Shown: one piece after another, positions 45,246 to 56,225 of the stretch
Numbering within the stretch: the stretch's first letter is position 1
Layout of the letters: each line of letters opens with the position of its first letter
Assembly (NCBI GenBank): GCA_022701365.1
Contig: JAKUHH010000325.1
Span: 46,370-110,369 of the forward strand
Length of the DNA: 64,000 nt
From: Mycocentrospora acerina
Lineage: Eukaryota; Ascomycota; Dothideomycetes; Pleosporales
Direction: 5' to 3'
Translations under genes and position numbers: made by a program
The notes under the pieces: generated by a model
The model's input: the letters and a program-made list of their open reading frames with translations, nothing else
Database searches by the model: none
Told to the model about the DNA's origin: nothing

Positions 45246-46932
45246 ATGTCTTTCACTACTCAGACCACCCTCCCCAAGGATGCCTCCTACGACTTTGTCA
45301 TTGTCGGTGGCGGCACAGCTGGCTGTGTCATTGCCTCGCGCCTCACAGAGTACCTACCCAACAAGACCGTCCTCTTGATTGAGGCTGGTCCCAGCGACTT
45401 CATGGATGACCGTGTCCTGCTCCTCAAAGACTGGCTGAACCTGCTTGGAGGAGAGCTCGACTACGACTACGGCACAACAGAGCAGCCCAATGGCAACTCG
45501 CACATCCGACACTCCCGCGCAAAGGTGCTGGGAGGCTGCTCATCACACAACACCCTTATCTCTTTCAGGCCGTTTGAGTACGACTGCAAGAGGTGGGAGG
45601 AGCAAGGCTGCAAGGGCTGGAGCTTCAAGACCTTTATGCGTGTACTAGACAACCTCCGCAACACTGTCCAGCCTGTGCACGAGAAGCACCGCAACCAGCT
45701 CTGCTTGGACTGGATTGACTCGTGCTCCACTGCCATGGACATTCCCGTCATCCACGACTTCAACAAGGAGATCAAGACAACGGGTGCCTTGAAGCCCTCG
45801 GTTGGCTTCTTCTCCGTCTCCTACAACCCAGACACCGGTCACCGAAGCAGTGCCAGTGTCGCCTACATCCACCCCATTCTGCGCGGTGAGGAGAAGAGGG
45901 AGAACCTCACAGTTCTCACAAACGCCTGGGTCAGCAAGATCAACGTCCAGGGCGACAAGGTCACTGGTGTGGATATCACCCTCCAAGACGGCGAAAAGCG
46001 CACGCTTAACCCCAACTGCGAGACAATCCTCTGCGCGGGCGCAGTCGACACCCCACGACTGATGCTTCTGTCCGGTCTCGGTCCCAAGACTCAGCTCTCC
46101 GAGTTGGGCATCCCGGTCGTCAAGGACCTCCCAGGTGTTGGCGAGAACTTGCTCGATCACCCCGAGAGTATCATCCTCTGGGAGCTGAACAAGCCCGTTC
46201 CCCAGAACCAGACCACTATGGACTCGGACGCGGGTATTTTCCTCCGCCGCGAGGTCAAGAACGCTGCTGGTTCAGATGGTGATATCGCAGACATCATGAT
46301 GCACTGCTACCAGATCCCCTTCTGCCTGAACACCGCTCGGTGAGTCCTTTTCAAAGAAAAAACTTCGCATTTTCAACTACTAACGTCTAAACAGTCTTGG
46401 ATACGACTCCCCCATCGATGCATTCTGCATGACACCCAACATCCCCCGCCCCCGCTCCCGCGGCCGCATCTTCCTTACCTCTGCCGACCCCACCGTCAAG
46501 CCCGCCCTCGACTTCCGCTACTTCACCGATCCCGAGGGCTACGACGCCGCCACCATTGTCGCAGGTCTCAAAGCCGCGCGCGAAATCGCAAAGCAAGCCC
46601 CCTTCTCCTCATGGCTTAAGCGCGAAGTGGCCCCCGGCCCCAATGTCCAAACCGACGAGGAACTATCCGAGTACGGCCGTCGCGTCGCGCACACAGTCTA
46701 CCACCCTGCTGGCACAACCAAGATGGGCGATATCAAGAACGACGAGCTCGCCGTTGTGGACCCCGAGCTGCGAGTCCGCGGGCTCAAGGGTGTGCGCATC
46801 GCTGACGCAGGTGTTTTCCCCGAAATGACCACCATCAACCCCATGTTGACCGTTCTGGGCATTGGCGAGCGCGGCGCAGAGCTAATTGCACAAGAATGGG
46901 GATGGAAGGGTCTGGAGAAGGAGAAGTTGTAA
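45246..46932 (+). CDS. Choline oxidase (GMC flavoprotein)
   Basis: Two exons (45246-46339 and 46395-46932, intron 55 nt) encode 543 aa. The FAD-binding start VIVGGGTAGCVIASRL is at residues 18-33, and the flavin-attachment segment VLGGCSSHN places the covalent-FAD histidine at His101. The C-terminal active-site pair is present: His in YHPAGTTKMG and Asn in TINPMLTVLG. The enzyme oxidises choline through betaine aldehyde towards glycine betaine using O2. The length and the motif RAKVLGGCSSHN fit choline oxidases better than other GMC enzymes. The residue two after the flavin histidine is Thr103, where the bacterial enzyme has Ser. The ATG at 45246 is in CATCATGTCT context. Confidence 0.93.
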
Positions 46933-48162
46933 ACGCATTGTTTTGTTTTTGATATTCCCGCGACGTTGGATCTCTACGCTTCGCACTTTTTTGGCCTTTT
47001 TTTTTGGATGGTTGGCTGGTTGGCTGGTAAAGAGTATGTTGTAGTTTTAGCGTAATGAGTGACCTGACCCCACACACACCCACGCATCCCATCCCACACG
47101 CATCTCCCGCCCTTGCAACAGCATCCCTTGCAGCAGCCCAAAATATACCAGAACATACCATATTTTTACTGTACACTCCTTGTTTGACTACGCCGCCGAA
47201 ATATCCATCTCGAGCCTACCGCACTACAACACGCGATACCCTCTTCATATCGCGCCTTCGCAAAAGTAGGAGTGAGAGCGAGTTGTTTAACACGCTCGCC
47301 TTGTTACAAAATCACGATAACGAATCAAAATCAAATCAATTACAAATATCTCACCTTCAATCTTCTTAAATACCTTCACTGTCTCCCACTTCTAATCTTC
47401 TCTCTAAGTTCTTCCATAACCACGCTCTTTTCGCGATGTGTTTGTTCTCCATTGTCTCTAGTAGGATAGTGAGAAGTTGAAAAGAAAATAATTTAATATA
47501 TAGAGATAGAGAAAGAGGCGATGTTGTTTGCATATGAAAACGATAAATCGAGGAAGGAAGAATTAGCGTGTTTATGTAGCTTTTACAGGTGCTGAATAAT
47601 TTATTAAACAGCTCGTTAGCGTATCTTCCCACTTAACGAGGACCCTAGCTTTCCAAGAAATCTAGCCTGATGAGAAATGTTGTATGTTGAACACCCCGAT
47701 CTTGCATTTTTGTTGCGAGAAAGTTGACGGATTTTCGGAATATGAATATGTTCTGGACATGAAAGTTTGAACTGTAAGCTTTGTTTGTGCTCTTACTGTT
47801 TGTTAAGTGCTTCTAATCAGCTTGCAATGCTTAGAGCAGTCTCATGTCCAACAGGAGGCTAGTAATTCCTGCCTTGAAACTCACAAGGCTGAGGATCGAT
47901 TTCCAAGATTACCGTGCAGAGGAACGCAGTTTAAAAAGGTTTAGCTTTCTATGGTCTTGTGACATCTAATATTGTATTAAGCAGAATTAGCATGCAAGTA
48001 CGCTGCTTCCTGATAGTTTGAAAGATCAAATGCGGTTCATCGGTTGCTGTTATTATTCAGCAGTGTTGACGCTAGATTTTCGTGTCATCAGTCGAGGCTG
48101 CACTTTGACACTGTGCCCCGCGCAACATTGACCGTACAACCTCAACCCCATCCTCGGCAACC
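46933..48162. other. Intergenic region, 1.2 kb
   Basis: AT-rich spacer between choline oxidase and the HET gene. No supported gene, RNA or obvious repeat. Confidence 0.45.
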
Positions 48163-50193
48163 ATGGAATTGTGCAAAGCGTGCGATCGTTTTGCCAGGGC
48201 AATATCGCGAAAAGAGGAAATAAAAGACCAATACCATTGCCAGGCACTCGAATTGTTACGCTCGGAGCAGACTTGTTACCTCTGCTCTTATCTTCGCACT
48301 TGTTTCATTCGCCAACACGTAAGAGACGAAATGAGTTCTGCAGGTTTCGAGGAAGTCTTTGATCACGATTTTGGTCCGATAGATTTTGAAGAAATACTTG
48401 ACGATGAAGATCGCGTCTTATACTCGTTCTTCCCTCAAGATTTCTCATGCTGGTTCAACATACCAAATCCCTATACGTTAGTTCGTTGTATAGCTCTTTC
48501 CTCAGCAGGTGAAGGTAATTCGGCTCTCTTGCAACATCATTTCAAAAGTCTGATCAGTAAAACAGGCAGTCCTGCAGCTTCTTCTGGTTGGGCAATCACT
48601 CATCCGCTACGTCCTAATAATAGTAGAGATGAATGTTTTTCACTCATCAGATCCTGGCTTGAGATATGTTTCGATCATGACGAGTGCAAGAAATCATTAT
48701 CCGGTGACACGATTAATGAAGAGCCTGGCCCTGAACTACCAAAACGAGTCATTGAAATCAAATCGAGCTCCACTGGCTCCCTTTTAAGGCTTCTAGAAAC
48801 TCAAGGACTGCATGGACAGTACGTTGCTCTCAGTCATTGTTGGGGGCCTCGAAATAAGCAGCCATTGCGCACTCTCAGTAACAATATTGGGTCGCATCTA
48901 CAAGGAATATCGTACGAATCATTGCCGAACACATTTCAAGATGCAGTTGAGCTTACACGTAATATCGGATTTAAATACCTATGGATTGACTCTCTTTGTA
49001 TCATTCAAGACGATGAAGAAGACTGGCAAAAAGAGTCTGCGAACATGGGCAACATTTATGAGAACGCAACCCTAACTGTCGGGGCTTCAGCTGCAAACAA
49101 TTCAACAGAAGGCTTATTTATGCCGATGCGACCTATTGTGGCTCCTCTGACCATACCTTACTACGATGATCACCCTTCTCCAGTTGCCCGAGGACATCTA
49201 GTCCTAGAAGAGACATCTTACTGTTCACCTGAATGGGGCCCTTTAAGAAAAAGGGGTTGGGTTGTACAGGAGAGGCGTCTATCCCGAAGGCAAGTCTACT
49301 TCACAAGAGGAGGACTGTGTTGGAAATGTCGGGTAAGTTGTCTGAATCAGTTTGGTGACCATGTGGATGATTCAGATTATGCATCTTGGCACTCTTTACT
49401 ACATTCTTACAGTGATTGTCAAATTACTAAAGCATCTGATTGGTTAGTTGCACTTGAAGGCTTATCAAAAAAGATCAAAAGACCAAAAGACGATTCGTAT
49501 CATTTCGGGATTTGGAATGCAGAGGCGTCTCTGCATTTACTCTGGATGAGGAAAACAAGCGATCCTTCGGCCGAAGTTTTGTCTAACATACCCTCTTGGA
49601 GCTGGGCATCCAAGTCTGGTCCGAAGTATTTCTGGGCCGTTGTTCATTGTGTAGAACGTGATCCAGACACTTCCTGGCACGCTTCTGACATGATAACCAT
49701 CAACAGCTTGGGCCAAATGACAATAAGCGGAGTTCCCACGATGTCATGTAGTTTGACACACGTTCGAGGTTCCTACCGCACGGGAAACAATGTCGAACTA
49801 GCCCGACTTTGCCTCTCAGAGAACCCTCAACATCTCTCGTATATACAAGTATTCTATAGCGATGAAAAAAAATTAATTGGCGTGGCTGTCTTGGATGATG
49901 AATTTTATCATCCGTCTTGCTGTATCTCGCTTATGCGTTGGAAAACTAGTAAACAGTCATTTGATATTTTATTCTATTTCAAACACTTGGGAGAATTTAG
50001 CGATTTATCTATGATAGGAGACATAGCGGGCTTCATCGACAACGAAGAAATCGAGGACTACTGGCACATAGTTCTAATGCTGCAACCATCAGCTGAGCAA
50101 ACTGGATCTTTTGAAAGAGTAGGGATGGGTATCATACCTCAAAGTCATTGGGAGAAAGCGGAGGTCAGTTGTGAGCAGGTTATCTTGGTTTGA
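48163..50193 (+). CDS. HET-domain (heterokaryon incompatibility) protein
   Basis: Single exon, 676 aa. The HET domain starts near residue 220 with YVALSHCWG and continues TFQDAVELTRNIGFKYLWIDSLCIIQDDEEDWQ, then MGNIYENATLTVGASAA, to about residue 370. The N-terminus holds a Cys-rich segment (ELCKACDRF, CYLCSYLRTC), common in this group. After the domain come RGWVVQERRLSRRQVYFT and the late IPSWSWAS motif. HET proteins trigger non-self recognition and cell death on hyphal fusion; many copies have no known partner. No NACHT or WD40 part is attached. It sits at the edge of the gene-poor, repeat-bearing region and 320 bases from an assembly join. The frame is intact with no RIP-type stops. Confidence 0.92.
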   Translation: MELCKACDRFARAISRKEEIKDQYHCQALELLRSEQTCYLCSYLRTCFIRQHVRDEMSSAGFEEVFDHDFGPIDFEEILDDEDRVLYSFFPQDFSCWFNIPNPYTLVRCIALSSAGEGNSALLQHHFKSLISKTGSPAASSGWAITHPLRPNNSRDECFSLIRSWLEICFDHDECKKSLSGDTINEEPGPELPKRVIEIKSSSTGSLLRLLETQGLHGQYVALSHCWGPRNKQPLRTLSNNIGSHLQGISYESLPNTFQDAVELTRNIGFKYLWIDSLCIIQDDEEDWQKESANMGNIYENATLTVGASAANNSTEGLFMPMRPIVAPLTIPYYDDHPSPVARGHLVLEETSYCSPEWGPLRKRGWVVQERRLSRRQVYFTRGGLCWKCRVSCLNQFGDHVDDSDYASWHSLLHSYSDCQITKASDWLVALEGLSKKIKRPKDDSYHFGIWNAEASLHLLWMRKTSDPSAEVLSNIPSWSWASKSGPKYFWAVVHCVERDPDTSWHASDMITINSLGQMTISGVPTMSCSLTHVRGSYRTGNNVELARLCLSENPQHLSYIQVFYSDEKKLIGVAVLDDEFYHPSCCISLMRWKTSKQSFDILFYFKHLGEFSDLSMIGDIAGFIDNEEIEDYWHIVLMLQPSAEQTGSFERVGMGIIPQSHWEKAEVSCEQVILV

Positions 50194-50330
50194 TTCACAG
50201 ATACCACAATTTTCTTTCAGGAGATACCGCCCATCATTATTTTCCTTTAACTTCTAATTTACTCAATACGAGAGTTTTTTTTTTGTATTATAGAATAGGT
50301 ATGAATTATTTTGGAATTTTTAATCATGTG

Positions 50331-50699
50331 ATTGCTCTTGTAACCGGAAATTGTACTTTGATCGATTTAATATCATGACCATCTACGAAGGCAGCCAAAA
50401 GTGAGCAATTAGAATAAGGGCTGCGATAGCTAACCGGTAGTCCAAGAATTCGCTTCAAGGTTTGTATGGCTAATCGCGTACACTAACAAGGGAGACTACC
50501 AATCTTTTCACGCGNATTGCTCTTGTAACCGGAAATTGTACTTTGATCGATTTAATATCATGACCATCTACGAAGGCAGCCAAAAGTGAGCAATTAGAAT
50601 AAGGGCTGCGATAGCTAACCGGTAGTCCAAGAATTCGCTTCAAGGTTTGTATGGCTAATCGCGTACACTAACAAGGGAGACTACCAATCTTTTCACGCG
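50331..50699. repeat. Two identical 184-bp copies around one N (assembly join)
   Basis: Bases 50331-50514 are repeated without a mismatch at 50516-50699, with a single undetermined base at 50515. I compared the copies line by line. The sequence is non-coding. An exact duplicate around a lone N is most simply two overlapping contig ends placed side by side rather than merged. Confidence 0.9.
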
Positions 50700-50783
50700 C
50701 GGACTTGCCACGATCGTCAGGGTATAACTTGCACAAGGAATGTTATCAGTCTGGGAAATTCTTGTAAAAGATTATCCCCGACT

Positions 50784-50952
50784 GTGATTTTGAAGATCGT
50801 TCGTAGAGGGTGGGTTATGTCTAATAAGAGATATTAGAGTTCTACGTGTTTTATCAATCTCTTCGAGGTATCTTGCTCTACGAGGCAAGGTAATATCTCA
50901 TTTTCAGACGGAGTTTACGCTTATCAGCGGAGAGGAGGTAAACTAGAAGACT
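50784..50952 (+). repeat. Diverged dispersed repeat, copy A
   Basis: Matches copy B at 53639-53808 over about 170 bases with almost no length change. Best-kept words are GTGATTTTGAAGATCGTTCG, TATCAGCGGAGAG and CTAGAAGA. Many differences are C/T or G/A. No coding frame. Confidence 0.6.
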
Positions 50953-52497
50953 TCAAACCTATGCTTTAAAATAGAAGTATCTAATGTAGACTAATAAACA
51001 GCAGATTAAGCCTATCAAGATGCATAACCTAAAGCAGAAAATCTAAATTTAAATGAGAATTAACGATAACTATCGTTGCCTTATTTTACATGTTACACAT
51101 TTATGACCTGCTCCGGACCCATTTATAACTACTTCAACTCATGATGTTCTAGCCTAAGGTTTTAACTTATTATACTGCACATAATTCTTTTACTTGTTTG
51201 TATTTGTAACGACTAAGCGTGTGCAAAGTTAACGTGGCTTAACTCACCTATAGCATCATATCGGAAGAGTCTAGTACTAGCCCTAGATGTAATACTACAC
51301 ATAGAGTACTTGCTTAAGTATTCCTGTGCTTACCTTTTGGTATAAGTGGGGTTAGTGCGTAGAATCTACAGCAAGGGCGGGGCACCTGATCATTATAAGA
51401 GGCCCCAACACAACGTCCAGCAGCAACACAGCATGTAGCACATATCGTTAGGTAGGTAAGTAGATAGGCAGGATACCCGAATCAAAACATAATCTAGAGC
51501 TCGTTTAGCTCATCCAGCCATCTATCAGATTCTACCTCTATTTAATCTACCTTAACTACTCGTCATCGACTACCCCCACTGCTTGGTGGATGGAGGCCTG
51601 GGTTGTATATCACGATAGATACCCAGTGGTATGAAAGATACGATGTAGAAGGAATAGTAACTGGTAGAAGAATGCCAGTATTTGCGATAGATCTGTTATC
51701 CATCTTCAGCTGCCTGGCGGCGAGGCCTGATCTTTTCGTGCGTTTCAGAATTCTGCCGGCCAAATATCTACAAGGACCCTAACTGCCGCCCTACCAACAC
51801 TTGGCCCAGACTGAAATAGCTGTTGACCATGTTAACAGATTATATGGCATAACGCACTGCATATGTGCTGTAATTGACCCTAGACCCACATGATAACGCT
51901 ACTAATGGTGCGCGACCAGATATACATGCAGAGTCTTGTATTTCGGTAAATGCTGGCTACGCTGAACTAACGTCTAGCGGAATAGAACCCCCGTCTTCCC
52001 CGTACGCCGCCATCTATCGTTGATCATGATGCCAGAACAGCACGTATAGACTCTCAAACCCTTACATCTTCGCTCTTACCTACGTGCGATAATTCGATTA
52101 GCGCTCTTTCACTTAGAGAGGCTCTTGTTCATACTATTGTCTACTTTGTCAAACTTATTCCCAGCACCATGAAATTTTTAGCTCACTGTGTACCATCATT
52201 TTGTGGTAACCTTGTAGCGGGAATATTGTTTTCTTACCTTTTATATCTATCGCTGCGCCATTTGCTTTGATCCAGCCTGGTGTTACAAGACTAAATGTTC
52301 ATATTTTCACATTGCCACGTATTACCTGCATGTCCAGCCGTCAAGACTCTCTCACGCACATGTCCTTCCCGTTCTTCCTATTTTGCTGTAAAATCTCCCA
52401 TCAGCATGTTTTATGCCCCTTATTATCGTGCGCACCTCTCTGAGTCACAAGTGCCGTATTCAGACAGTTCAGTGTTCAACCCAAATCTTATCCACGG
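50953..52497. other. Gene-poor AT-rich region
   Basis: About 1.5 kb without a supported gene. A GTAGGTAAGTAGATAGGCAG-like short repeat occurs near 51450-51470. A minus-strand frame at 51563-51763 has no family resemblance. Confidence 0.45.
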
Positions 52498-52959
52498 ATG
52501 TCGAAGATTTATGTTAGGTAAGTGTGTCCCCCTTCCAAAAAGGTAATCGCAACTGATCCTGCTCAGACATATTTCGGGGGATACCGACGAGACGATGTTG
52601 CGCGATACATTTGAGGACTTTGGCGAAGTTAAAGAAGTCGTGAGTGAGATGCTACCGGCGCAGTGGTCACAGAAATTGGAGAAACGCTCACACTGTATCA
52701 GACTATCGTAAAGAACAAGGACACAAGCTTTAATAGAGCCTATGCTATTATTCAATATGAAAACGATGATTTTGCTCAGACTGCTGCAGAAGCCATGAAC
52801 GACCAGGAGTAAGTACATCTTACTGATCAAGATCTTTATCAGCGCACTTCTTCGCCTGTGCAAAACTATATTGGCATATTTGGATCAATGAGTGACACTA
52901 ACGTCTCAAGATTCAATGGGCGTGGGATTCGCGTCGACAAGATTGAGGGTGACAATTAA
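52498..52959 (+). CDS. Small single-RRM RNA-binding protein
   Basis: Four short exons (52498-52517, 52567-52639, 52702-52808, 52911-52959) give an 82-aa protein that is one RNA-recognition motif. Exon 1 supplies MSKIYVR (RNP2-like strand), then HISGDTDETMLRDTFEDFGEV, VTIVKNKDTSFNRAYAIIQY (RNP1-like RAYAIIQY), AAEAMNDQE and FNGRGIRVDKIEG before the stop. All junctions keep frame and all introns are GT-AG (donors GTAAGT, GTGAGT, GTAAGT). Order and length match small glycine-rich-type RRM proteins, but there is no glycine tail and RNP1 lacks its usual Gly and second aromatic residue. It lies isolated in a gene-poor interval. It may be a diverged duplicate of a housekeeping RRM gene. Confidence 0.8.
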
Positions 52960-53183
52960 GGACACATGAGCCAAACCCGAGAAATGTAAATTGGTAAACC
53001 AAAATAGCAGAACGTCAACGTCACAACCTCAATGCGCAATTGCACAGTGAATAAAACAGTAGAAAGGTTATGTAATAGAAATATAAAATGCTGTTCTAAC
53101 TCGTGAAATCTTGCCTTATCTTCTCTTGAATATCATAGCTCCTGCAAGCCCAATTCTCGCACCTGCATGTATTTACATACTAA

Positions 53184-53261
53184 TCACTCATTCGTCTTTT
53201 TCAGCTTCTTGCCTGGAGCTGGGTACTTGCCTTCAGCGTCCTTCCACAGCTTAGCCCAGCC
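53184..53261 (-). pseudogene. Possible gene fragment, end of an unknown protein
   Basis: The minus strand reads GWAKLWKDAEGKYPAPGKKL, then KKTNE and a TGA stop at 53184. The composition looks coding. The frame is closed by TGA immediately upstream (53264-53262) unless a splice acceptor at the ATGAG just before it is used. No start or upstream exon could be fixed. Probably a relic or last exon. Confidence 0.25.
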
Positions 53262-53638
53262 TCATGTAACAGTCATCGGCAGAGTTCTTATAACCCCCAA
53301 AGATATGCGTAATAGTTATAACTAGATGAATATCCTCTATCATGATGGTCTAGCGCTTGGATCGCTTCTTTCGTGAAATATCATGCCCTTTACTAGGTCG
53401 CTCTGCTAATCACGATCTTTGAAAGCAACTTAATTTGAGCACTTGAGCACTTGAGCTCCGATTATGGTAGTTATACACTTTTCCAACTCTCAATTTCATT
53501 TCGCATGAGGTCTCGCGTAGGCTTGCGAGGAAGGCAGCCAACCTACCGTAAACAAATCCTGCTATGAGCGTCCGGGTTTAACTAGCACACAGAGCGGAAT
53601 GTAGCATTCTAAATCTCTGCAAAGAATTGTCTCCAGGT

Positions 53639-53808
53639 GTGATTTCGAAGATCGTTCGCAAAGAGGGGGTGATTCTGGCAATACATATGAGTGTGTTCTG
53701 AGCATTGAGTTGATAATTTCGAATTATCCTCCGTTATGAGGCGAGTAGACAGTTGATTCGCAAACGGGGTAGGCAATTATCAGAGGAGAGTAATTGATTA
53801 GAAGATGA
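53639..53808 (+). repeat. Diverged dispersed repeat, copy B
   Basis: Partner of copy A at 50784-50952. Shared words include GATTTCGAAGATCGTTCGCA (TTTTG and CGTAG in copy A) and TATCAGAGGAGAG. Same orientation, 2.7 kb apart. Confidence 0.6.
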
Positions 53809-55496
53809 CGAATCTGTTCTTGTGGATGGAATGTCTACGCACAGTTATTATTTAGTCTTGAAAATATGAATGACAAGTAATCTGTGGTCTCATTCTAGCT
53901 CTCTGCTTCCAGAATATACTATGAAACGGGAAAAGGAAGTGGAGAATGAAGAAAGAAGTACGCATCTCCAATAGGTATGGATAGTTTTTATTTCCTTAGA
54001 TAACTACTGCTGAGTCGATGAACTTTACAATCAATCAATCGGCATTTCGATACAAGACTCAAGGCCTTTAGAAGAGAAAATGCAAAATGGTTCACGGAAA
54101 TTGCTCGAGGGCAAAAAACAAGTCATCAGAATATTTAAAATATCATACCCAGACACCAGAACCGTTGGAGATGGCCTTGAGAAATTGAATAAAAAAGCTG
54201 TATATTGTGCGATCAACAAATCTCCATGTTAAAGATATTATCTTGTCGTGCACAAAGAACAAGAAAAAGGATTTGTCGGCGGGAGACGGCACGAAGAAAA
54301 TGAAAATAATTGAAGAACAATGAAGTTTCGAGATACTTTGTAAGGGTTTTGAAACGATAGTTCAAGTCAAGCGAAGGTGTCAGCTAAGAACCTATGTACT
54401 CTTGCCATACCAGCATGAAAGTTAGAATTTGTTTTACCTTTGAATGTTTAAACGTCACTTTTCTCTCGAACATTGTGAGAGCTGATCACAGTAAGATTGC
54501 CACATTTTTGCCACAATGATGACATGATACAGATTAGGATGCTAATCTATGTGCACTATTATTACTGCCGTGTCCACATAAAGGGGCCAATGAGCAATTT
54601 GTGAACCAATTAGCCACAAGTACTCAACAATGGCTATACCCTGTTTTTGTTGTTGCGGGTAAATCTGGATGATAGACAGACCTGGCTTTCTCCTTTTTGC
54701 TACTCATTGTCATAATTTAAACTGACTAGTGGGACTCTGAAAATGAGACAATCAAGCAGTTAAAGTAGTTTCTAAATTGATGGACAGTCCGATAGGCCCA
54801 GAAATATTGAAAAGTTCATGACTGAGGTAAAATTATGATTAAATGCAACCTTGTGACCGGTGAGATATCCAAGGTCAAAGCCACACAGCTGGTGAATTAG
54901 TGTGTCACTCGAACTGGGCTGAGCGGTTCGAGAGGCTGGCGGTTATTGTCAGTAGCAATGACCTTCCATGAAACACTTGGCCTTTAGTGCGGGTAAAATG
55001 TTGATTGAGTGGCAAATATTGCACCAAATTGATCGCACCAATTACCAATGTGTTTCTTTCGACTATGAGCAAGAATTTAAAAACTCTTTGAGTATACATT
55101 AGCGTTTCCTTTATCTTCACTTGCTATACTTCAGCTACTTATTACCCAGTTTATATCTGAACTGTGTCAGATATGTTGTAGCCTGCTTTTACAAACCTAG
55201 ATTACGACATTCGATCACACCTGCCGTCGTCACCGGTTTCTAAGCCTCCAAATTGTAGGCTGAGCAGAAGTCTTGATCATATCATTGAGAGGCAAATTCT
55301 TGCCTGACCTTATATTCCATAGGAAAACATCACATGCTACCCTTACCTACCTATTGGCATATGAAAGGTCTTGGAAGATGTCACCATCTTGGCGGGTATC
55401 CTTGGACGAACTAGCGGATACACATAGCCGCTCTGCCTAGAAGGGCAGTGCTGGTCCGGTGTAATATCGACATTGCAAGGCCGATTCGCCGCATCG

Positions 55497-55592
55497 CCAC
55501 TAAAGCCTTTAGTGGCTGAAATAAGCCACAACCGCAGGGGACTTGAGTGGTCGCTGACTTGCCAAGCTGTGGCTAGTTACTTGCTTAGCCAC
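55497..55592. repeat. Series of three short inverted repeats
   Basis: First: CCACTAAAG and CTTTAGTGG with one base between (55497-55515). Second: GTGGCT...AGCCAC (55512-55529). Third: GTGGCTA...TAGCCAC (55569-55592). The arms share the word GTGGCT. Confidence 0.7.
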
Positions 55593-56225
55593 GACTTCAA
55601 TCCTGAGTCGTCATCCATCTCTCTTTCATCTCACTACGCCCTTCGAACAACTTCTCAATCGTCCGTACTTCATAGTAAAAGTAGCAGGCTACAGCTCATG
55701 TTGCGAGCCTGCCGAGAAAGCAAACACGATCGATCGCTGTGCTTTCCCGTGTCGCACATGCACTGCCTCGCTCAAGAACGCGCCGGCGCCTTGTCCTCTT
55801 GGTATACCACCGCAGAATCAAATTCTGCAAGCGCTTGGCGTTAGCCAAAGAACGTTTTGATGAAGGCGAGAGTCAATCCATTCCTTAGTCTAGAATCACC
55901 ATGATGTAGAGAATCCATGCCTGTATTTGTTGTTACTGATGAATAGGCCGCGGAATGGCCGGACGAGTTCTCGAAGGCAATTGTTTGGCCTGAAGGCGGA
56001 GTCAGAAATGGCGCACAAGACTCAGCCAAGAAGTAATGATTATCGGTACAAAACACAGCCCCCTTTGCGCAATACATGAACTTTGGTCCTTCTTTGTGCT
56101 TTACAGACCCTAGACAATCACTTCTCATTACACATTGCTTCAGATATCCCAATCCTGTCTATTCATCTCTAAACTTTCGATTTAAGCATAATTCACTACT
56201 TTTGTCATCCTAAATAATAGCCACC

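Larger units (their letters stand above)
52960..56225. other. Gene-poor region, 3.3 kb
   Basis: No complete gene supported. Contents are copy B of the dispersed repeat (53639-53808), two coding-like minus-strand fragments (53184-53420), and a set of short inverted repeats (55497-55592). The final part serves as promoter of the calcium ATPase. Open frames at 55473-55844 (+) and 55841-56152 (-) have no family resemblance. Confidence 0.45.

Noticed and set aside
50418..50480. tRNA-like sequence (A-box-like TAGCTAACCGG)
   Set aside because: The B-box equivalent is poor and no acceptor stem can be formed.
50331..50699. Biological tandem duplication
   Set aside because: The identical copies meet exactly at an N, so an assembly artefact is the simpler explanation.
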